From the NCBI GenBank assembly GCA_023405815.1, contig JAEXXM010000080.1, positions 1 to 64,000 of the forward strand: 64,000 bases of DNA, given 5' to 3'. The notes beneath the pieces were generated by a model. That model saw only the letters and a program-made list of their open reading frames with translations, was not told the origin of the DNA and made no database searches. Shown one piece after another: positions 35,656 through 45,713 of this stretch (the stretch's first letter is position 1; each line of letters opens with the position of its first letter). The stretch comes from Pseudomonadota bacterium (lineage in GTDB: Bacteria > Pseudomonadota > Alphaproteobacteria > Rhizobiales > Hyphomicrobiaceae). The translations under genes and the position numbers were made by a program.

Positions 35656-36462
35656 TCAAGCCTCGGTTGCTTCTTTCGGCGTGCAGAGGCTGCGTTTGCC
35701 ACCGGCACGGATGAAAGCGATGATTTCCTGCACGATGGGCTGGCCCGCGAACTCCTTCGCCACGTCCTCGGTGCGCTCGGCGAGCGTGCCTTCAGCGGCG
35801 AACAGGGCTCGGTAGGCGCGGCGGAGATCGTGGATGTCGTCGCGCGAGAAGCCGCGGCGCTGAAGGCCGACGATGTTGAGGCCCGACAGGTGGGCGCGGT
35901 TGCCGAGCGCCATGCCGTAGGGAATGAGGTCATTCTCGAGACCCGACATGCCGCCGACGAAGGCGTGCGCGCCGACGCGGGCGAACTGGATCACGGCCGC
36001 GCCGCCGCCGAGGATGGCGAAGTCACCGACATGGCAGTGACCGGCGAGCATGACGTTGTTGGAAAAGACGACGTTGTTGCCGACGTGGCAGTCGTGACCG
36101 ACGTGCGAGTTGGCGAGGAAGGCGCAGCGATCGCCGATCGTCGTCGACATGCCGCCGCCTTCGGTGCCGGGGTTCAGCGTCACGCCCTCGCGGATCAGGC
36201 AGTCGGCGCCGACGGTGAGCGTCGAGGGCTCACCGTGGTACTTCAGGTCCTGCGGCTGATGGCCGATGGACGCGAAGGGGAAGACCTTGGTGCGCGGGCC
36301 GATGGTGGTGCGGCCGGCGACGACGACATGGCTCAGGAGCTCGACGCCATCGCCCAGCGTGACGTCCGCGCCGATGACGCAATAGGGGCCGATCTTCACG
36401 CCGGCGCCGATATTCGCTCCGGCCTCGATCACCGCCGTCGGATGAGCGGTCATTTCACCCAT
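35656..36462 (-). CDS. lpxA: Acyl-ACP--UDP-N-acetylglucosamine O-acyltransferase
   Basis: 268 residues; first step of lipid A synthesis. The N-terminal left-handed beta-helix is made of hexapeptide repeats (from VIEAGANIGAGVKIGPYCVI on), with the catalytic histidine in ANSHVGHDCHVGN. The C-terminal helical part has YRALFAAEGTLAERTED. It overlaps fabZ by 8 bases. A repeat abuts its stop codon. Confidence 0.97.
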   Translation of the reverse strand: MGEMTAHPTAVIEAGANIGAGVKIGPYCVIGADVTLGDGVELLSHVVVAGRTTIGPRTKVFPFASIGHQPQDLKYHGEPSTLTVGADCLIREGVTLNPGTEGGGMSTTIGDRCAFLANSHVGHDCHVGNNVVFSNNVMLAGHCHVGDFAILGGGAAVIQFARVGAHAFVGGMSGLENDLIPYGMALGNRAHLSGLNIVGLQRRGFSRDDIHDLRRAYRALFAAEGTLAERTEDVAKEFAGQPIVQEIIAFIRAGGKRSLCTPKEATEA

Positions 36463-36979
36463 TTTTGGTTGCCGACGTGCCGGCTGCGAAGGCGCGCGCT
36501 TCCGCGGTGTCGGCGAGCATGGCGCTCACCTCGGCCTCGGCCACCGTCTTGCCATCGACCTTGGCCTCGCCGAAGAAGCGCCAGACGCGGCCGCGGTTAC
36601 GGATCTTCCTGACGTGATAGTGGATGGTGTCGCCGGGCAGCACCGGCTTGCGGAACTTCGCTTTGTCGATGCCCATGAAGTAGACGAGCTCGGCCTGGTA
36701 GTCCTCGCCGAGGCTCGAGACGCACAGCGCGCCGGCGGTCTGTGCCAGGCCCTCGATGATGAGCACGCCCGGCATAACCGGGTATTGCGGGAAGTGGCCC
36801 TGGAAGAACGGCTCGTTGATGGTGACGTTCTTGACGCCGACGCAGCTCTGATCGCCGTCCATGTCGTAGATGCGGTCGAGCATCAGGAACGGATAGCGGT
36901 GCGGCAGCAGCTTCAGGACGCGGATGATGTCCGCGGTGCCCAGCGCCGGCTTTGCTTTCGCTTCACCCATGTCGTTCAT
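36455..36979 (-). CDS. fabZ: 3-hydroxyacyl-ACP dehydratase FabZ
   Basis: 174 residues; dehydrates hydroxyacyl-ACP in fatty-acid elongation, competing with LpxA/LpxD for substrate. LLPHRYPFLMLDRI contains the catalytic histidine, FFQGHFPQYPVMPGVLIIEG the catalytic glutamate. AAGAG precedes the ATG. It is about 20 residues longer than E. coli FabZ, mostly at the ends. Confidence 0.97.
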   Translation of the reverse strand: MNDMGEAKAKPALGTADIIRVLKLLPHRYPFLMLDRIYDMDGDQSCVGVKNVTINEPFFQGHFPQYPVMPGVLIIEGLAQTAGALCVSSLGEDYQAELVYFMGIDKAKFRKPVLPGDTIHYHVRKIRNRGRVWRFFGEAKVDGKTVAEAEVSAMLADTAEARAFAAGTSATKNG

Positions 36980-37037
36980 TTCTCTTCGACCTCATAACTT
37001 GCCGGCGCCATCGACGGCGCCCGACACATACATGCAA

Positions 37038-38081
37038 TCATTCCTCGCCCGCATCATCCTTCTCGCCGCGCTTGACGGCGCGGGCGAGAAAAGCGAGCTC
37101 CCGCCCCCATTGGGTGAGCGGTCGTGCGGGCGTTCCACCCATCCGGGCCCCCGCCGGTACGTCCTTGCTGGGATGGCCTCCACCGGCGATCTGCGCACCG
37201 GCGCCGATCTTGATGTGGCCGACGGTACCGGACTGACCGCCCATGACGACGAAATCCCCGAGCTCCGTGGAGCCGGAGATACCAACCTGGGCGACGATCA
37301 CGCAATGGCGCCCTATGACGACGTTGTGCCCGATCTGGACCAAATTATCAATTTTGCTGCCTTCGCCGATGATCGTGTCCTTAAGGGCCCCGCGATCAAT
37401 GGTCGAATTGGCGCCAATTTCCACATCGTCCTGGATGATGACGCGGCCGATCTGCGGAACCTTGAAGTGTCCGCCTGGGCCCATGGCGAAGCCGAAGCCG
37501 TCCTGGCCGATGCGGGCGCCGGTATGGATAATCACCCGGTCACCAACCAGGGCGTGGGCCACCGTTGCCAAGGGACCGACGTAGCTGTCGCGGCCGATGG
37601 CGACCCGGTAGCCAACGACGGCACCGGCGGCAATGCGGGCGCCACGGCCGATTTGCGCCTCGGGGCCGATGACGGCACCGGGCTCGACGATGACGCCCTC
37701 CTCGAGCCTCGCGGAGGGGTGGATGCGATCATCTCCGGGGGCGGCGCCCTGGGAGAAGCGGCTTTCCGGGTAAAACAGCATCAGCGCCCGGGCGAAGCCC
37801 CGGTAGGGGTCGGCGCTAACGAGCCTTCCGGTTGTATCGGGCACTCTGGGCGCGAAGGCCGGCAGCACCAGGCAGGCGCCGGCACGGGTCGCCTTCAGCT
37901 GGTCGGCGTACTTGCGGTTGTTGAAGAAGGAGATGTCGCGCGGCCCGGCGTCGGTCAGCGTGCGCACGTCCTCGATCAGGCTGTCGGGATCGGCACCGGG
38001 GGCAAGCTCGGAGCCCGTCGCCTTGGCGAGCTCCGTCAGTGAGTACGGCCCGGTCCGCCTGAAGAATCCGGGATGCTCCAT
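37038..38081 (-). CDS. lpxD: UDP-3-O-(3-hydroxyacyl)glucosamine N-acyltransferase
   Basis: 347 residues; third step of lipid A synthesis. An N-terminal uridine-binding domain (1-105) with DISFFNNRKYADQL precedes a hexapeptide-repeat beta-helix (IHPSARLEEGVIVEPGAVIG onward), with the catalytic histidine expected in NLVQIGHNVVIG. C-terminal helix is rich in Lys/Asp. Between bamA and fabZ, as in most proteobacteria; ompH/skp is absent from the gap. Confidence 0.96.
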   Translation of the reverse strand: MEHPGFFRRTGPYSLTELAKATGSELAPGADPDSLIEDVRTLTDAGPRDISFFNNRKYADQLKATRAGACLVLPAFAPRVPDTTGRLVSADPYRGFARALMLFYPESRFSQGAAPGDDRIHPSARLEEGVIVEPGAVIGPEAQIGRGARIAAGAVVGYRVAIGRDSYVGPLATVAHALVGDRVIIHTGARIGQDGFGFAMGPGGHFKVPQIGRVIIQDDVEIGANSTIDRGALKDTIIGEGSKIDNLVQIGHNVVIGRHCVIVAQVGISGSTELGDFVVMGGQSGTVGHIKIGAGAQIAGGGHPSKDVPAGARMGGTPARPLTQWGRELAFLARAVKRGEKDDAGEE

Positions 38082-38189
38082 AGCGTATCGCCGCCGTGGG
38101 CGACGCCTCCATTGATTGCATGCAAGCGCACGGAGGCGTGGCTCCGCTACGCGAACGCGGAGGTCTTCTTAGCACCGAACGGGCGACGA

Positions 38190-40589
38190 TTAGAACTTCG
38201 TCGCCGCGCCGAAGCGGAAGAACTGCTCGTCGTCGTAGGACTCTTTGGTGAGGGTCTTGGCGAAGTCCATACGGATCGGGCCGACAGGCGAGGCCCACAT
38301 AATCGAGGCACCGACCGACGAGCGGATGGCCGAGCTGTCGGCGAGACAGACTGCGCTCCAGGTACCGTTGGTTGAATTGTAGTTGGGATTGCCCTGGGAG
38401 TTGGTGCCGCTAGCTCCGCAACCCGTTGCAGCCGACCCCGTGCTGGCACCCCACAGGGAGCCGGCATCGGCGAACACGGCACCGGAGATGCCGAGGTCAT
38501 CCGGGACGAACGGGATGGGGAAGCGGACTTCCGCCGTCGTCGCCCAGTAGTACTGGCCGCCGAGTGCGTCGCCGGTGTTCAGGTCGCGCGGGCCGTAGCC
38601 GGCACGATCGAAGCCGCGCACCGTCTCACCGCCCTTGAAGAACAGGTCGATGAGGCGAACATCCTCGCCACCCCAGCCGGAGATCGAGCCGCCGATGGCG
38701 CGGGCGACGAAGGTGATGTTGTCGGTGATCGGGTAGTAGCCGCGCGCTTCGGCAGCGAAGCTGACGTACTGAACGTCGCCGCCGAGTCCGGCGAAGTCGG
38801 AGCCGACCTGGAACCAAAGGCCCTTGGTCGGGTTCTTGGCGTCGTTGCGCAGGTCGTAGGTGATGGTCGAGCCGACGAGCGAGGTGTAGGAGGTACCCGC
38901 AGCATCCTTGATGGCCAAGGAGGCACCTTGCTGCACGTTGAAGATCGAGTCGCGCGAGGCGGTGTAGTTGGTCTGCATCCACAGCTTCTCGGAGATCGGG
39001 AAGCCGAGGCGGACGCTGCCACCGGTACGGCGGCTCTCGAAGCCCGACTGGCTGGTCTGGTCGACCTCCTTGTGGAAGAGGTCGAAGCCGGCAGCGAGGT
39101 TGCGGTCGAGGAAGCGCGGCTCGGTGAAGCTCAGGTTCACCTGCAGACGCTCGAGCGAGCCGGAGAGCTGCAGGCGCAGGAACTGGCCGTTGCCCATCAG
39201 GTTGCGCTCGGTGATCGACACGTCGCCGATGACGCCTTCAGCCGTCGAGTAGCCGGCACCGAAGGAAAGCTCACCGGTGGACTGCTCGACCAGCTCGACG
39301 TCGAGGACGACGCGGTCCTGGCTCGAGCCGGGCCGGCGCTTTACTTCGACGCCCTTGAAGAGACCGAGGTTCGACAGGCGCTTCTTGGCCTGATCGACCA
39401 TCATCGGGTTATAGGCATCGCCCTCTGCCACCTTGAACTCGCGACGGATCACGTAGTCCTTGGTGCGGGTGTTGCCGGAGACGTTGATGCGCTCGATGTA
39501 TACGCGCGGGCCTTCCTCGATCATGTAGTTGAGCGAGATCGTGCGCGCGACCGGATCGGGCGTCGCCTGCGGACGGACACGGGCGAACGCGAAGCCGTCC
39601 TTCGACACCGCCGTCGTCAGCGCCTCGACCGACTTGTCGATGAAGCTGGCGTTGTAGGTGTCGCCGCTGTCGGTCAGCACGTTGCCCTTGTACTTGCTGG
39701 CATCGATCGCAGCGACCGTGCTCTCGACGTTGATGTTGCCGAAGGCGTACTGCTCGCCCTCCTCGATGGAGTAGGTGAGGAAGAAGCCGGAGCCGTCACG
39801 GTCGAGCTCAGCGTTGGCGGCCGTCACCTGCACGTCGGCATAGCCGTTCTTGAGGTAGTACTGGCGCAGCAGCTCGCGATCGAGGCTCATGCGGTCGGGA
39901 TCGTAGACTGCGGTGCCCTTGAGGAAGTCGAACCAGCCCTTCTCGGTGGTCGAGATGACGTCGCGGAGCTGGCTGTCGGAGAAGGCCTTGTTGCCGACGA
40001 AGTGGATGCCCTTGACCTTCGTAGCCGCGCCCTCGGCGATCTCGAACACGAGGTTCACGCGCTCCTGCTCGAGCTCGATGATCTTCGGCTCGACGGTCGC
40101 GGCGTAGCGGCCCTGGCGGCGGTACACGTCGAGGACGCGCTGCACGTCCTGCTGCACGCGGGCGCGCGTGAAGACCGAGCGCGGCTTCAGCTGCACCTCG
40201 TTGCGCAGCGTCTCGGTATCGACCTCGCTGTTACCCTCGAAGGCGATCTGGTTGATGACAGGGTTCTCGACGACGGTGACGATGACGTCGGCGCCCGAGC
40301 GATCGATGCGCACGTCGGAGAACAAGCCGGTGCCGAACAGCGCCTTGATCGACCCGTCAACCTTGGCGGGATCGTAGGGGCTGCCGACTGAGAATTGCAG
40401 ATACGAGCGAACCGTCTCCGGCTCGACACGCTTGTTGCCTTCAACGTTGATTGCCCGGATGGGTGCACCCTGGGCATGGGCAGGTACGGAGTACAATGCG
40501 CCGCCGACGCATATCACCCCCGATGAGAAGACCGCCCAAAGGAACGCAAGGCGACAGACTCTCACCGCAATGGCTCGGACCAGAGGCAT
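38190..40589 (-). CDS. bamA: Outer membrane protein assembly factor BamA
   Basis: 799 residues. Signal peptide about 1-39 (SVPAHA). Five POTRA domains follow (first from IRAINVEGNKRVEPETV), then the 16-strand Omp85 barrel with the conserved FxRGF-type loop GGETVRGFDRAGYGPRD and a C-terminal strand ending in Phe (FRFGAATKF). It inserts beta-barrel proteins, likely including the autotransporter encoded in this window. Placed between rseP and lpxD. Confidence 0.97.
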   Translation of the reverse strand: MPLVRAIAVRVCRLAFLWAVFSSGVICVGGALYSVPAHAQGAPIRAINVEGNKRVEPETVRSYLQFSVGSPYDPAKVDGSIKALFGTGLFSDVRIDRSGADVIVTVVENPVINQIAFEGNSEVDTETLRNEVQLKPRSVFTRARVQQDVQRVLDVYRRQGRYAATVEPKIIELEQERVNLVFEIAEGAATKVKGIHFVGNKAFSDSQLRDVISTTEKGWFDFLKGTAVYDPDRMSLDRELLRQYYLKNGYADVQVTAANAELDRDGSGFFLTYSIEEGEQYAFGNINVESTVAAIDASKYKGNVLTDSGDTYNASFIDKSVEALTTAVSKDGFAFARVRPQATPDPVARTISLNYMIEEGPRVYIERINVSGNTRTKDYVIRREFKVAEGDAYNPMMVDQAKKRLSNLGLFKGVEVKRRPGSSQDRVVLDVELVEQSTGELSFGAGYSTAEGVIGDVSITERNLMGNGQFLRLQLSGSLERLQVNLSFTEPRFLDRNLAAGFDLFHKEVDQTSQSGFESRRTGGSVRLGFPISEKLWMQTNYTASRDSIFNVQQGASLAIKDAAGTSYTSLVGSTITYDLRNDAKNPTKGLWFQVGSDFAGLGGDVQYVSFAAEARGYYPITDNITFVARAIGGSISGWGGEDVRLIDLFFKGGETVRGFDRAGYGPRDLNTGDALGGQYYWATTAEVRFPIPFVPDDLGISGAVFADAGSLWGASTGSAATGCGASGTNSQGNPNYNSTNGTWSAVCLADSSAIRSSVGASIMWASPVGPIRMDFAKTLTKESYDDEQFFRFGAATKF

Positions 40590-40796
40590 TCGTGAACATG
40601 CCCTTTATTGCCGAACTCCCCCTCGGTTTCGGGCCCCGTCGGCTTCGGGGCACCGGACCGCATGACTAACACGCGCGCGTTGGAACCTAGCTGTGTGGCC
40701 TGATTCTTCTTGTGAGCGCACTCCCCTGTGTAAATCCGTTCTTAACGATTCAGAAGGGTCTGTGGAAGTGGCAAGATTACGTCACTGAACGCCATT

Positions 40797-41957
40797 TCAA
40801 CCAGCACCGGTCCATCCGCGCCACACCCGCAATAAATCGTTCAAATTCACGTACACCATGAGCATCAGAACGAGCGCCACGCCGATCTGGAATCCGATCT
40901 CCTGCATGCGACGGCTCATGGGTCTGCGCATCACGCCTTCGATGGCGTAATAAACAAGATGTCCACCATCTAGCACCGGGATCGGCAGCAAGTTCAGGAA
41001 GCCGATGTTCGCCGAGATGAAGGCGATCCACCTCAAGAGCGGCTCGATGCCCCCCTCCGCCACCTTGGCCGTCACCTGCGCCATGAGGATCGGGCCGCCC
41101 ATCTGATCGGCGGCCTGGCGCTGCGTCACTATGTCGGCGATGCCCTGAATGGTGTGGGCGATGTTGGTGTAGGTCTCGCGGATGCCGAGGCGCAGGGCCT
41201 CGATCGGGCCAACGGGCTTGGCATCCTTGAAGCCGGCGACGCTCGAGGGCGTGACGCCGATGAGGCCGCGCTTGAAGGTGCCGCCAAAGCTGTCCGCCTG
41301 CTCGTGCACCTCCGGGGTCACGGTGAGGCTCAGCTTCTCGCCATTGCGGTCGATGCCGAACTGCAGCGGCTTGCCGGCATTGATGCCGACGATGCGCTGG
41401 ATGTCCTCGAAGCCCTCGACGGTCCAGCCGTCGATAGAGGTGATGCGGTCGCCCGGCTGGATGCCGGCGACAGCGGCAGGCATGCCGGCCTTCACCTCGC
41501 CCACCGTCGGGGTGATGGTGCGCACGCCGAAGGCCAGGTTGACGCCGGCGTAAACGGCTATTGCCAAAAGGAAATTCGCCATCGGGCCGGCGGCGACCAC
41601 GGCCGCGCGCTGCCACAGGGGCTTGGTCTGGAAGGCGCCGGAACGGTCGGCATCGGACAGCCGCTCCAGGGCATCGGCCGAGGGCTGGCTCGCCGCGTTT
41701 TCGTCGTCGATGAACTTGACGTAGCCGCCGAGGGGGATCCAGGCGAAGCGCCAGCGGGTCCCCTTCTTGTCGGTGAAGCCGAATATCTCGCGGCCGAAGC
41801 CGATAGAGAACATGCCGACTTTGACGCCGCACCAGCGTGCCACGATGAAATGCCCGAACTCGTGGACGAAGACCACGATGGTCAGCACCACGAGGAACTG
41901 CAGGATCGTGAGCATCACCCCCGGCAGGGAGGTCGCCACATTGGCCAGCGTCAGCAT
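40797..41957 (-). CDS. rseP: RIP (site-2-type) zinc metalloprotease RseP
   Basis: 386 residues. Intramembrane protease with the zinc motif HEFGH (VVFVHEFGHFIVARW) in the first helix, the LDG motif in NLLPIPVLDGGHLVYY near the C-terminus, and a PDZ domain between (about 125-215, with AAVAGIQPGDRITSIDGW). It cleaves anti-sigma factors and residual signal peptides. Its usual neighbours dxr and bamA flank it. Confidence 0.97.
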   Translation of the reverse strand: MLTLANVATSLPGVMLTILQFLVVLTIVVFVHEFGHFIVARWCGVKVGMFSIGFGREIFGFTDKKGTRWRFAWIPLGGYVKFIDDENAASQPSADALERLSDADRSGAFQTKPLWQRAAVVAAGPMANFLLAIAVYAGVNLAFGVRTITPTVGEVKAGMPAAVAGIQPGDRITSIDGWTVEGFEDIQRIVGINAGKPLQFGIDRNGEKLSLTVTPEVHEQADSFGGTFKRGLIGVTPSSVAGFKDAKPVGPIEALRLGIRETYTNIAHTIQGIADIVTQRQAADQMGGPILMAQVTAKVAEGGIEPLLRWIAFISANIGFLNLLPIPVLDGGHLVYYAIEGVMRRPMSRRMQEIGFQIGVALVLMLMVYVNLNDLLRVWRGWTGAG

Positions 41958-42101
41958 GGGTCTCCTATCTCATCAGAACCCGGCCGGGGCGAATCCCGGC
42001 GGAACGGCGGATCCCGCGAATCCGAACATGGTACGCGGGAATAACGGCAATTTCGGCGCCCATCCCCAAGGGAATCCCGTCACTTGGGACACTGGGCCGA
42101 T

Positions 42102-43346
42102 CTACACATAGCGATGCAGCAGGTCTTGTGCCAACCGCCGCCCCTCGGCGTCGGCAGCCAGGACCTCGGCGAGCGTGTTGACGGGGCGGACGAGGCCGCG
42201 GCCCTCGGCGGCATCCAAGGTCGCGGCGACGGTTCTGACGATGTCGAGAAAGCCGATGCGGTGGGCAAGAAAGGCCTCGACGGCGACCTCGTTGGCGGCG
42301 CTGAGGATGGCCGGGGCCGTACCGCCCCGAAGCAGCGCATCGCGGGCGATGGTTAATGCGGGAAAGCGCGTCTCGTCAGGAGCCTCGAAGCTGAGGCTGC
42401 CGATGGCGGCGAGGTCGAGGCGCTCGGTCGGCGCGTTCATGCGCTGCGGCCAGGACAGGGCCAGCGCGATCGGGGTGCGCATGTCGGGCGAGGCCATCTG
42501 GGCGATGACCGAGCCGTCGGTGAAGCTGACGAGGCAGTGCACGATCGACTGGGGATGAACGACGACGCCCAGCTGCTCGACCCTGACCGGGAAGAGGTGG
42601 AAGGCCTCGATCAGCTCCAGCCCCTTGTTCATCAAGGTCGCGGAATCGATGGAGATTTTCGCGCCCATCGACCAGTTGGGATGGCGCAGCGCCTGCTCAG
42701 GGCTGGCGCGCTCGAGTTGCTCTCTGGTCCAGGTGCGGAACGGGCCGCCGGAGGCGGTGATGACAATGCGCTCGATGCTTTCCGGGGCGGCGCCGGTGAG
42801 GGCCTGGAAGGCGGCGGAATGCTCACTATCGACCGGGAGGAGCTCGGTGCCGGCGTCGGCGATGGCGGACATGAACACATCTCCGGCGGAGACGAGGCAC
42901 TCCTTGTTGGCGAGGGCCAGGCGGCGTCCCTGCCGCGCCGCCTCGAAGGTCGGCTCCAAACCGGCGGCGCCGACGATCGCCGCCATCACGCAGTCGGCCG
43001 GCTCGGCGGCGGCGGCGATGACCGCCTCAGGGCCGGCCGCTGTTTTGGTCGGCGTGCCGGCGAGCGCAGCCTGCAGGTCCTTATGGCGGGTCTTGTCGCC
43101 GATCACGGCAAGGCGGGCGCTCGTGCGACGGGCCGACTCGGCGAGCGCTGCGACATTGCTCTGCGCCGTGAGCGCGACCACCTCGAACGCCTCGGCATTG
43201 CGCTCGATAAGATCGAGCGTGCTCTTGCCGATCGATCCGGTGGCGCCGAGGACGGTGATGCGGCGGCGCGATGGCGCCGCCGCGCTGCCGACGGCCGGAG
43301 GCGCTGCATCGGTGCGCGCCATGCCTTTGCGCTGAGCCTGTGCCAT
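42102..43346 (-). CDS. dxr: 1-deoxy-D-xylulose-5-phosphate reductoisomerase
   Basis: 414 residues; commits DXP to isoprenoid synthesis in the MEP pathway. NADPH site ITVLGATGSIGKSTLDLI, metal and substrate residues in LLPVDSEHSAAFQAL, and ATLMNKGLELIEA are present. The first 25 or so residues are a variable extension. It starts immediately after the cdsA stop. Confidence 0.97.
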   Translation of the reverse strand: MAQAQRKGMARTDAAPPAVGSAAAPSRRRITVLGATGSIGKSTLDLIERNAEAFEVVALTAQSNVAALAESARRTSARLAVIGDKTRHKDLQAALAGTPTKTAAGPEAVIAAAAEPADCVMAAIVGAAGLEPTFEAARQGRRLALANKECLVSAGDVFMSAIADAGTELLPVDSEHSAAFQALTGAAPESIERIVITASGGPFRTWTREQLERASPEQALRHPNWSMGAKISIDSATLMNKGLELIEAFHLFPVRVEQLGVVVHPQSIVHCLVSFTDGSVIAQMASPDMRTPIALALSWPQRMNAPTERLDLAAIGSLSFEAPDETRFPALTIARDALLRGGTAPAILSAANEVAVEAFLAHRIGFLDIVRTVAATLDAAEGRGLVRPVNTLAEVLAADAEGRRLAQDLLHRYV

Positions 43347-44222
43347 CTAGAACCCGAACAGCAGCGCACGCGCGGGGGCGTGCGGATCTATGGAGAGCGC
43401 AAGCAGCGCGGCGGCGACGGCGACAGCGACGATGCTGTCCATGCGGTCCATGAAGCCGCCGTGGCCGGGTATCAAGTCGCTCGCGTCTTTCAGATGGAAG
43501 TGGCGCTTCAAGGCCGATTCCGCGAGGTCCCCGGACTGGGCAACGAGCGCGAGCCCGGTGCCGACCAGTATGAGCCGGGCGATGCCGGCATCGGGCTCGA
43601 TCACCGCGAAGACGGCACCCGAGACGGCGCCTGCACATAGCGCACCGACGAGACCGGCCCAGGTCTTGTTGGGCGAGACCGCGGGCCAAAGCTTCGGGCC
43701 GCCGATGGTGCGCCCGGCGGCAAAAGCGGCGATGTCGGACAGCCAGACGACGGCGAAGATGAACAGCACGGCGATAAAGCCGTAGGGCTCGTCGCTGCGC
43801 AACCAAAGCAGCGAAATGGCCGGGAGGCCGACGTAAAATACGCCGAGCGCCGAGAGACGGGCGCCGCGGCCGAAATAGAGCGGGATCAACGTGATGGCGG
43901 CGATGGCGATGGCGGCAATGGCGAGCGCCGCGTAGCCGAGGCCGGCGAGGACCACGGCTCCCGTGACGGCGGCGGCGTGAATGAAGAACCCGAGGTCGAA
44001 GGCGTTGCCGCGCACGAGGCGGCCCCACTCCCAGCTGATCACCACAGCGCACACCAGCACCAGCAGCGCGAACGGCAGAGGCCCCGCATAGGCGAGACCA
44101 AAGGCGACGGCCGCCAAGAGACTCCCGGAGATGATGCGGAGCTTCAAGTTGCTCGACAGCCGGGGCATGCCGCCGCTCTCCGCTTCGGACGCCATTGCCT
44201 TGTCGGGCATCGTCTGCCTCAC
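43347..44222 (-). CDS. cdsA: Phosphatidate cytidylyltransferase
   Basis: 291 residues with a GTG start overlapping the uppS stop (GTGA). A polytopic membrane enzyme making CDP-diacylglycerol. The signature runs ESALKRHFHLKDASDLIPGH then GGFMDRMDS near the C-terminus. About eight hydrophobic segments. A downstream ATG at 44210 is an alternative start. Confidence 0.96.
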   Translation of the reverse strand: MRQTMPDKAMASEAESGGMPRLSSNLKLRIISGSLLAAVAFGLAYAGPLPFALLVLVCAVVISWEWGRLVRGNAFDLGFFIHAAAVTGAVVLAGLGYAALAIAAIAIAAITLIPLYFGRGARLSALGVFYVGLPAISLLWLRSDEPYGFIAVLFIFAVVWLSDIAAFAAGRTIGGPKLWPAVSPNKTWAGLVGALCAGAVSGAVFAVIEPDAGIARLILVGTGLALVAQSGDLAESALKRHFHLKDASDLIPGHGGFMDRMDSIVAVAVAAALLALSIDPHAPARALLFGF

Positions 44223-44977
44223 ATGACCGAGCGCTTGGAGCGACCCCCGAAGCGGCGCTCGCGAGCCCGAAAGCGGGCGATCGCCTCCTCAAGCAGCTCC
44301 CGGCCGAAGTCGGGCCAGAAGGCGTCGAGGAACACGAACTCAGTATAGGCACACTGCCACAACAAGAAGTTGGAGATGCGCTGCTCGCCTGAGGTGCGCA
44401 CCAAAAGGTCGGGATCGGGGATGCCGGCCGTGTCGAGCGCGGCGCCGAGCGTCTCGACCGTAACCTCGGAGGGCTTCAGAGTACCGGCAGCCACTTGCTC
44501 TGCAAGGGCGCGCGCCGCCTTAGCGATCTCGGCGCGGGCGCCGTAGTTGAAGGCGATGATGAGCGTGATAGCCCGATTGTTGCGCGTCAGCTCGACCGCC
44601 TCGTCGATCAAGGTCATCAGCTCGGGATCGACGTTGCCGCGCTCGCCGATGACGCGGATCTTGACACCCGCGTGGTGCAACTCGGCCAAGTCCCGGCGAA
44701 TGAAGCGCTTCATCAGGCCCATGAGATCGTCGATCTCGTCGGCGGGGCGCGACCAGTTCTCGGAGGAGAAGCTGTAGAGGGTGAGATAGGGGATGCCGAG
44801 CTCGATGGCGGCGCGCACAGTGCGGCGCACCGCCTCGACGCCATTGCGATGGCCGACGGCGCGCGGCAGGCCATGCTGGCTCGCCCAGCGGCCGTTGCCG
44901 TCCATGATGATAGCGACGTGCCGCGGCTGGGTGCCGTCGCGCTCGCGCTGTGCTGGCTCTGGGCTTGGTTCCGTCAC
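44219..44977 (-). CDS. uppS: Isoprenyl (undecaprenyl diphosphate) synthase
   Basis: About 252 residues from a GTG at 44977; a TTG at 44983 or an ATG at 45079 that overlaps frr are alternatives, but the chosen start gives the usual length. Conserved regions are HVAIIMDGNGRWA (catalytic Asp), GHRNGVEAVRRT, LYSFSSENW and DLLVRTSGEQRISNFLLWQ. It makes the C55 carrier for peptidoglycan and LPS. Tightly followed by cdsA. Confidence 0.95.
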   Translation of the reverse strand: MTEPSPEPAQRERDGTQPRHVAIIMDGNGRWASQHGLPRAVGHRNGVEAVRRTVRAAIELGIPYLTLYSFSSENWSRPADEIDDLMGLMKRFIRRDLAELHHAGVKIRVIGERGNVDPELMTLIDEAVELTRNNRAITLIIAFNYGARAEIAKAARALAEQVAAGTLKPSEVTVETLGAALDTAGIPDPDLLVRTSGEQRISNFLLWQCAYTEFVFLDAFWPDFGRELLEEAIARFRARERRFGGRSKRSVM

Positions 44978-45044
44978 CGGCAAATGGCTTCCAACGTCAG
45001 GGGTCGAGCCAAGGATAGCTGTAATACTGCGCTTCTCAAAGCCA

Positions 45045-45608
45045 TCATACTTTATGAATTTCCGCCTCTTTGGCGGCAAGCGTCTCGTCGATCTCCTTGA
45101 TCAGGCGGTCGGTGAGCTCCTGGACCTTGGCGGAGGACTTGTGGTGGTCGTCCTGGCTGATCTTGCCGTCCTTCTCGAGCTTCTTGAGCAGGTCCATGCC
45201 CTCGCGGCGGACGTTGCGCACCGCGACGCGCCCGTGCTCGGCGTATTTGTGGGCGAGCTTGGCCAGCTCGGTGCGGCGCTCGGCGGTGAGCGCGGGGATG
45301 GGCAGGCGCAGCAGCGCGCCGTCGATGATGGGGTTCAACCCGAGGTTCGCCTCGCGGATCGCCTTGTCGACGGCGGAGACGTTGCTCTTGTCCCAGACCT
45401 GGACCGAGATGGTGCGCGGCTCGGGCACCGACACGGTCGCCACCTGGTTGAGCGGCATCTTGGAGCCGTAGACGGTGACCTGGATGGGGTCCAGCAGATG
45501 CGTGCTGGCGCGACCGGTGCGCAGGCCCGACAGCTCGCGCTTTAGGGCATCGATGGTGCCGCGCATGCGCTTCTCGAGGTCGTTGAGATCAAAGGAACCG
45601 CTGGCCAT
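45045..45608 (-). CDS. frr: Ribosome recycling factor
   Basis: 187 residues from the ATG at 45608 with AAGGAG about 7 bases upstream; upstream in-frame starts lack support. The three-helix domain ends show LRTGRASTHLLDPIQVTVYG and VRNVRREGMDLLKKLEKDG. It splits post-termination ribosomes with EF-G. Lies between pyrH and uppS as usual. Confidence 0.97.
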   Translation of the reverse strand: MASGSFDLNDLEKRMRGTIDALKRELSGLRTGRASTHLLDPIQVTVYGSKMPLNQVATVSVPEPRTISVQVWDKSNVSAVDKAIREANLGLNPIIDGALLRLPIPALTAERRTELAKLAHKYAEHGRVAVRNVRREGMDLLKKLEKDGKISQDDHHKSSAKVQELTDRLIKEIDETLAAKEAEIHKV

Positions 45609-45713
45609 TCTAGTCTCCTTCGGCACCATGCTCGGGAGCCGTGCATCGAGCTCCACCGCCGGCATTTGCGATTAACATTCTTATCGCCGCGACACGCGCC
45701 CGACGCGATCGGG

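Noticed and set aside
44978..45079. Longer uppS start overlapping frr
   Set aside because: Adds 34 non-conserved residues. The usual family length is reached from the GTG at 44977, though this is not proven.
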